Positions 1 to 12,100 of a DNA stretch of 64,000 nucleotides are shown here, one piece after another. How positions within the stretch are numbered: position 1 is the stretch's first letter; every line of letters begins with the position of its first letter. Position numbers and translations under genes: made by a program. A model generated the notes under the pieces. It saw only the letters and a program-made list of their open reading frames with translations, was not told where the DNA came from and ran no database searches. The stretch covers positions 114,769,466-114,833,465 of the forward strand of contig NC_084664.1 in NCBI RefSeq assembly GCF_028389875.1, in the 5' to 3' direction. Source of the stretch: Rhea pennata. Its lineage: Eukaryota; Chordata; Aves; Rheiformes; Rheidae.

Positions 1-11
1 CCCCACTGTAC

Positions 12-3000
12 CTTGAACATAAGTTTATCTCCACCCATCCCAGCTTCCAGGAGACATGCAGCAGAAGTCCACCAACTAATGTTTGCCATCTGAAATAGAA
101 ACAAAGTAGTACCTCTGAATTACATTTTTTTAACCGCATGGAACATGACCTTAGAAACTCATTTCTCACAGCACACCTATGACTAACTATCTGCCTTTCC
201 TCCAGTTTAACCATGGTTGCCCACTATTCCCTTTTTCTTATCTTTTGTGGGTCTTTGTTTCCTCCAAAATTCCTGTCTCTGGTGCTTGCCCCCTCCTGTT
301 TCAAGTGTTTTATAAAGGACCACCTGTCACAATGTCACTGGTCATACTGTTCAGACTCCATTTTGTTGTCTTTTGCCATGAAAGGTTTACAATAATAGTG
401 ATGTTATAGCCATGATAGTCTAAAGATACAAGTGAGACAGGGTTTGTCACAGGAGATAAATATCCTTTCAAACTGAGTTGTTATTAGAATAGACAAACAC
501 ACTTTCAGGATTCAAGACTTACTTCAATTGGACCAAATAAGTCCCAAGGATGAGAAGTGTTGTCCTGGTAATTTCAAACATAACTCTGACTTCTCATGTT
601 AGTTCATTCTGGACCTAGATTATAAACTCTGCGACTCAGACTGTGGGTTTTTTCCTTCTTGTGTAGCAAGCATCAAGTGAAGCATCATCAACAATCAAAT
701 CATGATGCTGCACAGAGCCTCTTTGGTCCAGAGCCTCTATAGAAAACTTCTTTACAGCAAGATAGCTTTGCACATCAACCATGACACTGTGGTGTTCTTA
801 CTGAAAAAGCATATAACAATTAAAGACATTCTGCATTGACTTATCCACCTAACAGCTTAACAGCTTATAAAGAGATTGCTCAGACTACTGAGGAAACTGT
901 ATGTGAGGCCTTAGAAAAGCTTGCAGATAACTTAAAATTAGTACTGATGCACACTGTGTTTTTTTTATGCTTTGAATAAATTATCCGTTTCCTCCTCCTT
1001 TTGGCTAGTAGTTTTCAGAGAGGTGTTTCTTGGGTGAAAATCCTTGAATATTTAGCACAGTTCAGACATATTATATTGCAATATTAAACCACATTAGCAT
1101 CTGTAATTGGTATGTAAGTGGATTTATTTATTAGTCCCATTCATTGCAAAGCATCTAAGCAATTTTTAAAAGCTCTCTCCCATGCATATGTGCACATACA
1201 CACACATTGGCCATTGTACGTAATGCTGCCTAAGGTGATTGTGAGAGAAAGCAAGCTCCTTGTCCATAAGGGGTATGCTGAACATTCAGTGCTATTATCA
1301 AAGCTCAATTCACACCATTTAAGCTCTCATGTATTCCTCAGCTAAAAGCTGGGTAATCCCTGATGTTCACCACAGGCTTGATCGTGCTCCGTCCCAAGCG
1401 AGTGACAAACTCCTAGCAACTTTAATTTGAAAGATTTAGAGAGGACAGGGAATATCTTCTCAGGTGTTAAAGACAGAAGTTGAAGTTAGTAACAGCTCCA
1501 GATGCTCAGCACCATTTCATATAGTCTTAAATTATACACGGAAGGGAAACAGTTACAGTAGACAATTATAGCATGAACTACTGAGGATAACACTCTTTTC
1601 CTTTTTTCTTTTGCCATAGCTCTAAATGAAAGTGCACCTGAGCCTCTTAATAATTTTCAAGAAATCATCTTTAAAAGCCAGCATTTATGGAAAAATATGA
1701 AGATGCTGAAAGGCAGTACAGCATTTCCAAATGCTAGAAAAGGCAGATAACTGTGGTAACACAGATGCCACAATGTAATTGCATGCCATTGAATGTATGC
1801 TTTTTTACTGTTGACTTACCACACTTGCATTTTACATACATTACTTGTACCTTTCCCCATATGATAAGTCTTGTCGAAGACAATTTTTGTATGCATGAGA
1901 CAACTAAAGAAAGCACTCATTGCAAACTTAATAGAACCGAGTATGCTCAAAGAAAATGAAGATTCCCTTGGGAATTATTCTTACGGTTGTTCACAGTCCT
2001 GGGGCTGGAGGGCAGGCAAAAAATATGCCATGCTAAGCAGCAACATAGGATTTAAAAATTACCCAGTGTCTGTTAATCTTATACACATACCAAAAGAACA
2101 AATGAGGGAAATGTTGACTCTAAGAGGCCACATGCAATTCTGCTAAACATCTCAGATTAGTAACAGCACTGACAGTATGTATGGATATTTGGCCAAACAT
2201 TGTATTTCTTGTTACAGTCATTAAGATATGCTTGTGATTTACCATATACAGCAAATAGGCTAAATATGAAAATAAGCAACTTTATATTTGTGTTTGCCTA
2301 AAGATTGATTTAAAGTAGGCTTTCATTAGCATAGTGAAAGAGAATACACCACATGTAAACATTAAATGCCGCTTCCAATGACAAGCTGTATTATAATTGC
2401 TACTTTTTGACATAAAGTATAAGACTTCCAGAAAACCCAGAAATTATGGAGAGTCTATATCTCTTAAATACATTACCAGTATGATGTTTAAAAATTAACC
2501 AGGACAACTAATGAACACTTTACTAAGCTTTCATAAAACAGGTTCTCTAGACACCAAAAACCAGTAATGGCACGAAGTACTAAAGTTAGCTTTAGCATGG
2601 AAGAGCAATACCTTTACTAAGGAGAGTCATTTTTCAAACAAATGTATTCTTAAAATTGTACTTACCCTTGAAAAAGGGTAGGGTAGGTGAATTTCAGGAC
2701 AGACAGGACGTACTGGAAAACAAATACCAAATTAATGGACATCAAACATCCATGGTGTTATAACATCAACAAGCAATCACAAGAGAATGAAATAAAGGAA
2801 GTTCCTATTAAAATAAAGAAAAAAAAAAGATGAGATATTTTGAAAATTTTCAATAATTTCTCTTCCAATGCCAGAACTGCTGGATACTGCCCCAGTCACC
2901 GTGAGAGGAAGCTGACACTAAAGTACATGAAGGATGGAATAGACACACTGAATGACAAAGACAGGGCTACTTGCTGAATTGCTCTCTCAATTGCTGACCA

Positions 3001-6000
3001 CACTTCTTGCTTTGCTCTAAATGGAAAAGAGTTTACAGCAACAAAAAATATAAGCATTTGTCAACTACAATTGCATCATGGCACAGAGGCAATCTTAAAC
3101 AGAATTAATCATCTCCTGATGGTTATTTCATTTCACAGACCTAACATTCACTTAGCAGTGTTCCATGTAAAATATTAAGCAGTGTCTATAAAGCACTCTG
3201 GAGCTGTTATGCTCTGCAGAAGTAGCCTTGCCTTTGCTTTGGTGAGCTTTGACGGGGTCTTAGTTTTTGAATGCTAGTGTCCTTTCTCACTACTGTATAT
3301 ATGTGCGTGTGTGTGTGCACATGTGTATGTACACACATACACACAAATATGTATACACATGCACACACAAATATGAGTGAGAAATAGATCTTTACATGTT
3401 ACCTCAGGGTCTAAAAATTTCCTGTGATCAAGTATATGACACTCTTCCTATAAGGGAAAAGGATGCCTGGGACTTCCCTGGAAGAAAGGAAAAGTACCCT
3501 GCCATTCCTGCTATGAGCCAGCAGAAGTTGTCAATGGCAACAGGAGAAGGTAAAAGATTTCAGAGAGAAAATGGAACTAAGCACTGTGCAGGTCCTTTTT
3601 TTTTTTTTTTTTTTTTTTTGAGGAGTGGGTCACTAAAAAGATATCAATATATGCAGAAACAAGGCATGTTGATTCATAAACAGTCATATAATACATACAC
3701 TTATCAAATGGCATTTGGGTTTTAAACCAGGATGATATACTTGCACATATCTGTATTCCACTTGCATTTACCCACTGTCCAGGACAAGCAAAAAGTCTGT
3801 ATTCTGGTTATTTTAACTTTGTTGCATTAAAGCATACATTAAAGTTTTAAAATGGAGTTGACAAAGAGGGCCCTATGTCAAAGCCTTTCCAACTTCCTCT
3901 CAAGTACACTTAAGCCAAGTGTCTTTTCCAACTCATGACACAATTTGGCAGCTCTTCTAGTCCCTTTCTGTTACTAATCACTGCTCCTAACAGTCTGCCA
4001 AATAAACTGCATTATTTCTTCCTGTGAACTTTGCTTCATTTCTGGACTTCAGTCTACTTCTGGACATTCTTAATAGTAAACGTACCTTGGAACACAGATC
4101 AGTAGTCTACATACAGAACATACATTTCACTTTCATCTCTGAAAAAAGCTGTATTTCCTTAACTCTCTCTCAGGAAATCCATACCCTACTTGCTTCAAAA
4201 AATGTCTTTTCTCTCAGAAATCTGCTTCAGAAACATAGAGGTACTCTCTGATATATATGACAGGAACAAGTAGCTACTCTATCATAGAATCATAGAATGG
4301 TAAGGTTGGAAGGGACCTCTGGAGATCATCTAGTCCAACCCTCAGTGTAGCCCATACGGCGATTGAACCCACAACCTTGGTATTAGCAGCACCACACTCT
4401 AAACAGCTGAGCTAAACCTGCTCATATCGGGTCTTTAGTTTACAATAATAAGACATTTCAAAGGCAAGCCTTAAAACTCATCTAACCCACTGGCATCAAT
4501 GATTTTCACTGAAGTTCCCCAGATTTCAGCGGTTTTATTTATGACTATTTTCACTGCAACTTCCACAGAGCCACTCTCACCAAACCAACAAGTCTCTGGA
4601 AAATCAGTGAGGGAAAGAAAAAACAAACAAACACACACTCAGGCATTTTGGAAGGGTATTCACATAGTCTAGGTTAGGCTGTGTCGGTGCTCCCTAGAGT
4701 GCCGGTGTCACTCCATTGGCTCTCAGGGAAATCACACTCTTAACTGACAATCTCTGAATCAGACTGAAGTCAGACACCTAGCTAACCTGAACTGGGTAAC
4801 ATTACCGACCCTCCTCCAAGAGTGAGCAAAGAAACTAGCTCAAGCTATTTCAGCTATACATTTTTATCCACTACGTGTCTATTTTTTGCACGCTTTTCTT
4901 TCTGCTTCTGCTTAGACCTTTCAACAATACCAATTGGCAATTAAGTTGCACAGTAGAAAACACTGCTTGTCCTTAATTTAGAGGTTAAACTACTGTACAG
5001 GTAAGTGTAGGTTAATATTTCTGTAGGTATTACTATAATGCCTTGAATATTTTAAATTGTCTTTTGCCTAGGTTCCAGGTTAACATGATTTCTTCTGTGA
5101 AATCTTCAAAATTCTGAAATAGTAACTGATAATTAATGGAGAAAATCCTGCATTGTGGCATACAGTCAGCCCATGTGTATCCAGGGACAGACTGGAATAC
5201 AAAACAGATCTCTAATGCCTCTGGGCTCAATGGTTGGTAGATATCTAATAATATATTCAGTACTACTGATATTTCCAAGGAAGCATAATTTCTGGCTTTA
5301 TAACTAACATTTTATTTATTTGAACAATAAGAAATCATCCCTTTAATCTTCCAAATACACTGGTCTTGAAATTTATACATTAGAGAAGCGTAAAGACCTT
5401 GCAGATTCAAAAAAATGGAAGTGGTAGAAAAAGCAGCTATACTCTGAATTACAAATGCACACTGGGACTGGCAACGGTGGGTCTTCCGGCTGAAATGCTG
5501 TTTTGTTAACAGTGTAGTCCTCATTTTGGAGGGATTGACTAGCAGGCTTTTCCTAATCAGTACAAAGTACACAGAAAGCATGCTTCTACTTTTGTTGCAG
5601 GTTCCTCACTTATCTTACCTTTTCAGGCACAGGCCACTGTGCATCTGTTAGAGCAGATTAGCAGTCACTGCTGCATATTTATGGGTCTCACTGACAGACA
5701 CTGAATAAATCCAAAATGCAGTCTGCTTCCTTGCTATTTTTAAGGCTCCTCTAAATCTTTGAGAGGGCCTTAAATAATCAAAGTCTCCCACTTTCTTCAC
5801 AGAAAGCAAGGAAAAAAGGCAGTAAAGGTGCACTACATAAGCAGAGCATAAATCCCAGTGACACAGTGAAGAATTGAGGGGACTTGGCCCTCGTCTAACA
5901 CTGCTTTAGCCACACTGCTTGGAAGAGCGATCTCTGCCTCCGCCTGGAGCGGGCAAAGGGCCTCCTGCTTCAAGCTTCCACAGCGATTAGGAATGGGGAC

Positions 6001-6331
6001 AGAGACACTGCACAACAACCATTTCTACTCAAAAAAAAGGGGCGGGGGGAAAAAAAAAAAAAAAAAAGAAAAGGAAGGAAGGAAGAATCCTCGTGGTGAC
6101 AAGCAGCTGTCCTGCCACCTATTCTTTCCTACCTAACCCCCAAAATAAATAAGTAAATAAATAAACAATAGGATCTCCACGGCTGCCCCGCCACCCCTCA
6201 GCGCCGGGCCGGGCGAGGGGCCGTGCCGTGCGTCCTGGCGCTGGCGCCGCCGCCCTCACCTTGTTGGTGAAGCAGGAGGCCACGTAGAAGAGGCAGAAGG
6301 CGATGCCGCCCGCCGGCCGCTTTAAATACAT
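12..6331 (-). CDS. TMEM241: TMEM241, exons 1-3 (5' part of the gene; continues past the left edge)
   Basis: Multi-pass membrane protein of the nucleotide-sugar transporter type, reported as a Golgi UDP-GlcNAc carrier. Exons on the minus strand: exon 1 6260-6331 (24 codons, starts MYLKRPAGGIAFCLFYVASC), exon 2 2666-2712 (47 nt, starts YVLSVLKFTYPTLFQG), exon 3 12-89 (78 nt, starts WQTLVGGLLLHVSWKLGW). Every border is GT-AG (donors GTGAGG, GTAAGT, GTACAG) and the phases join: exon 2 ends with GG and exon 3 supplies the A of that glycine codon. The protein reads closely along human TMEM241 as I remember it, giving the first ~66 of about 296 residues, including the first hydrophobic helix. The start is the ATG inside the CpG island. 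Introns 1 (2713-6259) and 2 (90-2665) hold no other gene; intron 1 carries a SINE at 4281-4419. Later exons lie outside the window. Confidence 0.93.
3298..3371. repeat. TG/CA microsatellite, inverted halves
   Basis: Alternating purine-pyrimidine DNA in TMEM241 intron 1. A TG-rich half (gtgcgtgtgtgtgtgcac) is followed by a CA-rich half (acacacatacacaca), so the two halves can pair as an imperfect hairpin. Looks like ordinary simple-sequence DNA. Confidence 0.85.
3596..3619. repeat. Poly(T) tract, 24 bases
   Basis: An uninterrupted run of T in TMEM241 intron 1. No retrotransposon body is recognisable on either side. Confidence 0.9.
4281..4419 (-). mobile_element. tRNA-Ile-derived SINE with CR1 tail, copy 1
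   Basis: On the minus strand it starts with a tRNA-like head (TTTAGCTCAGCTG, then a GTGGTGCTGCTAATACCAAG stretch and GTGGGTTCAATCGCCGTATG), which follows tRNA-Ile(AAT) from the D arm to the acceptor 3' side. It then runs into the CR1 3' end (GGTTGGACTAGATGATCTCC, AGGTCCCTTCCAACCTTACC) and finishes with ATTCTATG repeats. It is about 139 bp long and sits in TMEM241 intron 1. The head has several substitutions relative to a functional tRNA, so it is a SINE copy and not a tRNA gene. This family layout is known from songbirds. Confidence 0.85.
6031..6085. repeat. A-rich / purine tract
   Basis: A run of A and G on the plus strand (A8, GGGGCGGGGGG, a long A run, then AAGGAAGGAAGGAAG). Pure simple-sequence DNA in TMEM241 intron 1, about 180 bases from exon 1. 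Confidence 0.8.
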
Positions 6332-6660
6332 CTGTCAACGCATGTCGCGCCGCCGCGCGGAGGGGCCCAACGCCGCAGCGGCGGGGCGCGCCCGCTGCGC
6401 GCCGGCCATGACAGCGGCGCGCGGCGGCGCGGCGCAGCCAATGAGCGGCGCGCCCCGCCGGGGAGGCGCGGCCTCCTTAAAGCGGCCATGCCGCACCCCC
6501 TCCCCCCAAGGCCCTCCCGCCCCCGGGGCTCAGGGCGGCGCGCGCGGGGGGCCGTTGGGCTCCGGCCGGCCGGTACATCCGTGCTGGCCGCCATGTAGGA
6601 AACCTCTAGAAGGGGTTTGTGGAGGGCTTCTGCAGCCTTGGCACGTGTCGTTGAGGTTGG
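6180..6660 (-). promoter_or_regulatory. CpG island and promoter of TMEM241
   Basis: A sharp GC- and CpG-rich block (many GCGC, CGCC, GGCGGC) surrounds TMEM241 exon 1 in AT-rich flanks. A CCAAT box (NF-Y type) on the plus strand lies at 6438-6442, about 110 bases upstream of the ATG. There is no convincing TATA box. The island could also fire rightwards, but I see no gene starting there. The transcription start was not determined. Confidence 0.75.
6642..6647. promoter_or_regulatory. CACGTG E-box upstream of TMEM241
   Basis: A palindromic CACGTG core in the context GCACGTGTC, about 310 bases upstream of the TMEM241 ATG at the edge of its CpG island. Bound in principle by USF, MYC/MAX or MiT/TFE factors. 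The flanks match the lysosomal CLEAR consensus (GTCACGTGAC) only partly. Confidence 0.4.
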
Positions 6661-6892
6661 CACCGCTGTAGCCAAGAGAGCTGGCACACTGGAAGAATGG
6701 AAGGGCCTGTGAAATAAAATATAGCATCAAACTGAGGTTTTTATCAGCATTTACTTGAAATGTTCAGATTAACTCATGCCTTCACTACACACAAGAAACA
6801 GAGACATGCAGCACATTACATTGCACTAAAATTCAGTCCCTCCAAAACACACCTATACCTATGTAGGTGTCTGCACTGCATGACCCTGTTGC

Positions 6893-7956
6893 TTAGAATC
6901 ACAGAATCAGTAAGGTTGGAAGGGACCTCAGGAGATCATCTAGTCCAACCTGCCTGCTCAGCAGGGTCACCTAGAGCATGTTACACAGGGTTGCATCCAG
7001 CCGGGCCTTGAAGATCTCCGGAGAAGGAGACTCCACAACCTCTCTGGGCAACCTGGTCCAGTGCTCCATCACTCTCACAGTGAAGAAATTCCCCCTCACG
7101 TTCAGGTGGAACTGTCTGTGCTTCAGTTTCTGCCCGTTGCCTCTTGTCCTGTCACATGGGACAACTGAAAAGACTTTGTGCCCTTCCCCTTGAACCCTCC
7201 CTTCAGGTATTTGTGCACATTGATAAGATCCCCCCTCAGGCTTCTCTTCCCCAGGCTAAACAGGCCCAGCTCTCGCAGCCATTCCTCAGAGGGCAGATGC
7301 TCCAGCCCTCTGATCATCTTTGTAGCCCTATGCTGGACTCTCTCCAGTAGCTCCAGGTCTCTCTTGTACTGGGGAGCCCACAACGGGACACAGTACTCGA
7401 GATGAGGCCTCCCCAGGGCTGAGTAGAGGGGCAGGATCACCTCCCTTGATCTGCTGGCAACACTCTTCCTAATGCACCCCAGGAGACCATTGGCCTTCTT
7501 GGCCACAAGGGCACATTGCTGGCTCATACTCAACCTGTCATCCACCAGCACTCCCAGGTCTTTCCCTGCAGAGCTGCTCTGCAGAAGGTCAGCCCCCAGG
7601 TTGTACTGGTGCCTGGGGTTATTTTTCCCTAGGTGCAGGACTCTGCCCTTGCCCTTGTTGAACCTCACGAGGTTCCTCTCCGCCCAGCTCTCCAGCCTGT
7701 CCAGGTCTCTCTGAATGGCAGCACAGCTCTCAGGTGTGTCAGCCACTCCTCCCAGCTTGGGATCATCAGCAAACTTGCTGAGGAGGCACTCTGTCCCCTC
7801 ATCCGGGTCGTTGATGAAAAAGGTGAACAGGATGGGACCCAGTACTGAGCCCTGGGGGACGCCACTAGCCACAGCCCTCCAACTAGACTCCATGCCACTG
7901 ATTCTCTGAGCTCTGCCTTTCAGCCAGTTCTCAATCCACCTCACTGTCCAGAGGTA
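6893..7956 (-). mobile_element. CR1 LINE, 5'-truncated, about 1.06 kb
   Basis: Runs on the minus strand. Its 3' end is at the low-coordinate side (plus strand TTAGAATCACAGAATCAGTA, then AGGTTGGAAGGGACCTCAGG), the conserved CR1 3' terminus. Upstream of it lies the C-terminal part of the reverse transcriptase reading frame (7123-7944). A full-length CR1 is about 4.5 kb, so the 5' three-quarters are missing, as is usual for these elements. It sits between TMEM241 and the LRR pseudogene. I see no clear target-site duplication. Confidence 0.95.
7123..7944 (-). pseudogene. CR1 ORF2 reverse transcriptase, C-terminal fragment
   Basis: 273 codons open from an internal ATG to the stop. It covers the end of the polymerase domain: [20 protein letters not shown], then the catalytic FADD motif (FADDPKLGG; the family usually has FADDTKLGG), and the CR1 thumb and tail region ([80 protein letters not shown]). 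The endonuclease domain and the first part of the polymerase are absent, so it cannot work alone. The absence of any frameshift or stop over more than 800 bases suggests a fairly young insertion. Confidence 0.92.
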
Positions 7957-8364
7957 GTAGTATTGTTATGTGCAGCCAAGAGATTAAAACAGAGATACTA
8001 CTGAAGTCAATGGTATAGCTGTCAAAATTATCAATTGTTTGGGAGATGACAAAGTGTGCTTGGCATCAGTTAAGAGTATCTTAAAGCACAGGTCAAGTGA
8101 AGTGTAACAACTCATCGAATGGATGGTGTTTTGCAGCTAAGTACTTCAGAGGCTTGTAATATGCAAGACAGACTTCAGTCAGATGTACCAAATTGTATTT
8201 CGTAGTACTATTCATTGTGTGTTCCTAAACATACACTCACGTAATCTTGGCTTGTAAATATATATTGCCTTGAAACACAGAAGTCAAATTCTGAAACACA
8301 GAAACAAAATTGAGTTTCTGTTCAAAATTACTTTTGTCTGACTACAATTTATCTCCCATATATC

Positions 8365-9165
8365 TTTTACTTGACTTACATTGTTTTTGGCAAGATCTAG
8401 CGGTTCCAAATTAGCTATATTGTCAATAAATGTTCTTTAGGAGCTGCTCATGCCATTACAGCACCATCTTAATTGTGTTCTGAAAGCCTGAAAAAATGGA
8501 TAAAGCATGAGGACAAGTTTTGTCCAAATCAGAAATGCTGACCTAGTATTATCTGTGCATAGATATCTGGGAAAATTACAAAAACAATTTACAGACAAGG
8601 TGAGAATTTCCAGCTGCCCTAAACTTGATGGGAAATCAGGAGCCAATTCTGCAGGTAAATTACTGGGTAAATCAACCTTCCCTAACCTGCCAGGAAACAG
8701 CAGAGTAGAATATTTTGGGGTCTGTTTTCAGGTACAGAAAAAGTGTTCTAGGTTGTATCCACTGCATGTTGTATCTCTGTAAAATGATTATCATCAATCA
8801 GTAAATCATTACAATGCTTTATACTGTCAAATGTTATGTAAATGGTTTATTTTATTATGTGAGAGCACAAGGATTTAAAAATCAGGAATATGATCAAAAG
8901 CTCCTTTTCATACAATATGGAGAGAGTTACCTGCCAGCATCAAGATACCGAGTTGAGAGAGCCCAGCAAACACAGACTTTACTATTTGCAGCCTGTTTTC
9001 AGAAAGGTTTGAATAGGTAAGATTTTCTAAGGTGCTGAAAATGTTGTCCAGGTAACTCAGTCTGATTTCAGCTAAGTCAAAGCAAACAGTTTCTCTGTAT
9101 TCTTGAACAGGTCTAATGACAAGTTTGTAAAATTGTTCCAAGAGAGATACAGATAGAGAATGCTT
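8365..9165 (-). pseudogene. Decayed leucine-rich-repeat gene (unidentified)
   Basis: Four separate minus-strand stretches read as LRR protein but lie in different frames or are cut by stops. (a) about 9163-9081: LYLYLSWNNFTNLSLDLF. (b) about 9090-8908: LDNIFSTLENLTYSNLSENR then VFAGLSQLGILMLAGNSLHI. (c) about 8690-8555: LPSNLPAELAPDF then SSLGQLEILTLSVNCF. (d) 8437-8369: TFIDNIANLEPLDLAKNNVS. Each shows the LxxLxLxxNxL pattern with the F/L-xxL spacing of typical 24-residue extracellular LRRs (the style of CPN2, GP5 or IGFALS). The a-to-b junction is a frameshift, and b to c is separated by about 215 bases with no open LRR frame. I cannot name the parent gene or say whether it is a processed copy. 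Confidence 0.7.
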
Positions 9166-12100
9166 TTGCCACTGCCTACCAAAGAATTTTCAGAAGGGAG
9201 AGCTGGTTTTAGGCTATACCTGAGTAAGTTAGATTGAACAGGTGTAGAAACAGCCCTGGCAGAAGGAGGCTGCCATTCAAGATGAGTTTCTGTTTCTTGG
9301 GCAATACCAGAAATTGGTATTCACCAGAACTGCCAGGTGAACTGGCAATTTGTTAGAGAAGAGATGCAAAAACACTTCAGAAAATGGAAAGATATCCAAA
9401 GAGCAACATAAATACCAAAGGAATCATCATGACTGCCTACAGTGGGAAAGGGAGGGAGGAAAATCTAACAATGTGGGCCTTTTCTTATTGGTGTGGTTTT
9501 GCTTCTCATAAGTGACATGACAAAATGCCGATCATTTTCCATAACTGTTGAAATTATTTTCTACAAGCCAGAAGAATGTTGTTCCGTTGTACATGAAGAG
9601 GAATAATGCACAGAGTAGTACAAATCTTTCTGCATTCTTCACGTAAATGATTGGGCTACATCACACTAGTGACAGGATCTCATGCAAAGGTGAAACCAAT
9701 TTCTTTGCTGGTAGTAGAACCTGGCACAGTTGCACCGAAGTTCATTTAAACCACATTCAAAGTGATGGAATTATAAAAACCACAGACTCATACTGAAATA
9801 AGTGTCCACATGACAAGTGGACACCAGAATATCTCATTTTATATTCATCTGCTACTTCATATCAATGTTCTGTGCATTAGTCAAGCTTTTTATCATAGAC
9901 TTGATTCAGCTATTTTACATACCTTGCACATAAGGAATACACATATTTTTTGATACCTCTGGGTACTTGGGGAGGCAATACATAGATAAAATTTTCCTTT
10001 GCTCCCTATTTCTGACAAGATATCAATTAATTTCAGTTAAAAATACTATATTAAACCATCTTTCTGTCTGTATTTAGCTATCAGGTTGAAGCTGAATGGA
10101 GATGCAATGTGGTTTTCTCTGAAAATATCTTCAAAATCATTTATGAAATGAAAAGCAAAACTTCTTTATGAAGAAAAAAAGAAGCCTGTCAAAGGTAGAG
10201 TTGAGTTTTGTATTCTTGTCCTGCTTATTTTTTTAATATTAGAAATCCATGCATGCGTAACATATTTTTCCTGGAAAAGCTGTCATCCTTGGATAATTCT
10301 CTGTAGTTCTTGGATGACTAAAAATAAGTGAGACCATCATCAAGAGAAATTAATGTTGGTAATTAGGGGATGTTTACTAAGACATTTTGTGCTTTAAAAA
10401 ACCCTGCTTTTTTTAGTCTGTATTTAACTCAATCATTTAACAAACACTAAGTAAAATATTTAAAATACCTCCTCTACCTTGCAAGGTAAGTTTCCTTTTC
10501 CATTCTCTAAATCTCCAAGTCATTCTCTAGTAAAAATAGGAGGAAAGACTTCTAATTTCTGTGGTAAAAAATTAGTACTTTGGAAGTGATTTTTAGAAAA
10601 GGAAAGTTAACAAATCTTTTGGGACTTTTTCTGTCATTAAATGGCAAATACAGAATAACAGCATTCCTTGATATCTTCAGTTACAGCTCGCAGTCATTTT
10701 GTTGACAAAAATAATATTCATAACATGTCTTACCAAAAATAAATCACTTCCTTTGTGTTTAATTTTAGCCAAACTATCTGAACATTGTATGTTCAACAAC
10801 AAATTAAAAAACAGTTTGTGGTAAAATACATTCAACAAATGGTGGATACTCAACCTGCGAAATTCCTGTGTGTTCTCTGCCTTTAGCAGCTTTGTAAATT
10901 TAACCAAAAGTGATTTCACAAACTGTAGCTTTTATTGCTTAACTTGTACTGTTCGAGATACTTGTTTTGCAAGCCACCCTGGGAGAGAGGGAAAAAAAAA
11001 AAAAAAAAAAAAAAAAGTAAAGCAAATAGAAACCAAATGTAAACAAGTAGATTTCATAGCAGTTCTTATGCATGTCAATGACGCATAAACTATAAATATC
11101 CTAGGGAGTCAGAGAAACAGTGGAAGACATGCCTCACCTTGCTATGATTGCTGGGTGTTCTTTTATTAGAGTGTAGGCAAGCTGCATTCTTGCTCATTGA
11201 TACACTGGCAAGGTGCTGTCTGTGTAGCTGTCATTTCAACTTTGCTTGGGTAATTCAAAGTACAGGGTTCTCTCTGTACGTGTACATCCTGGTTCTGGAG
11301 GGCAAAACAAAGCAGCATAAACAGGGAACTGATGAGCATAGTCTAAACTAGGAAGAGAGAGGGGAACCTAACTGGTAGACCAGAGGCTAAATCCAGCCCA
11401 CCATAGAATTCTGTCTAACCTGCTGCTTTTGCCTCAGAGACAAAGCCAGTGGCCAAAGCTCAACAGCTGAACAGTCCCCTTTGCACTTAGGTGAATTTAA
11501 GCATTTTAGTCCATGAGACACAATCCTGTATGATTCATAGGGAGTTGGCCCAAAACAGATATCTGATTTCCAGAGCTGAAAGGTGTGGTTCATCCTGGCT
11601 TGAAAAGACACTTTCATGCCACAGTAATGGATGCAGTAGAAATGGAAGGTAGATTATATTGCATTTCTGCTTCATTGAGTGTATGTTAGTGCTCTGAATA
11701 GCTGTAAAAATGTAAAATGTATCTTTTGCAGACGAAAGTATATACTTTGTTTTGTATCACAAATTCAACCTAGAAGGCTTTACTGTATCAAAAGAGTAAG
11801 AAAAGTTTACAGTTATCTACAAAGACTAATGTCAGCATGTGATCAAAATACTTTTGACTTGTTATTTAGTGAAATATCATTTTTATACATAATGTTACAT
11901 TGATATCTCTCTTTGTTCTTCTTGCACCATTTTCTATTAAAAGTGGGAGGCTTGTTCTCAGCCAAAAGTAATATATTTTCCTACAGCAAAATGCATGAAG
12001 ACAGGTTTGAATTATTGTAAATCACTTGGATTAAGAATGAAGATAGACTTTTTTGCAAATGACTACTTCGAACTACATATTGTGTAATTGCAAAACAGCT

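Noticed and set aside
4360-4419. A tRNA-Ile gene on the minus strand (same idea at 15890-15955)
   Set aside because: The 5' acceptor strand is missing or changed, arm pairing is broken, and the head runs directly into CR1 tail sequence. These are SINE copies.
6303-6687. Frames of about 120 codons on both strands at the TMEM241 island
   Set aside because: Low-complexity Ala/Pro/Arg/Gly translations of the CpG island. Only the 24-codon TMEM241 exon 1 is supported.
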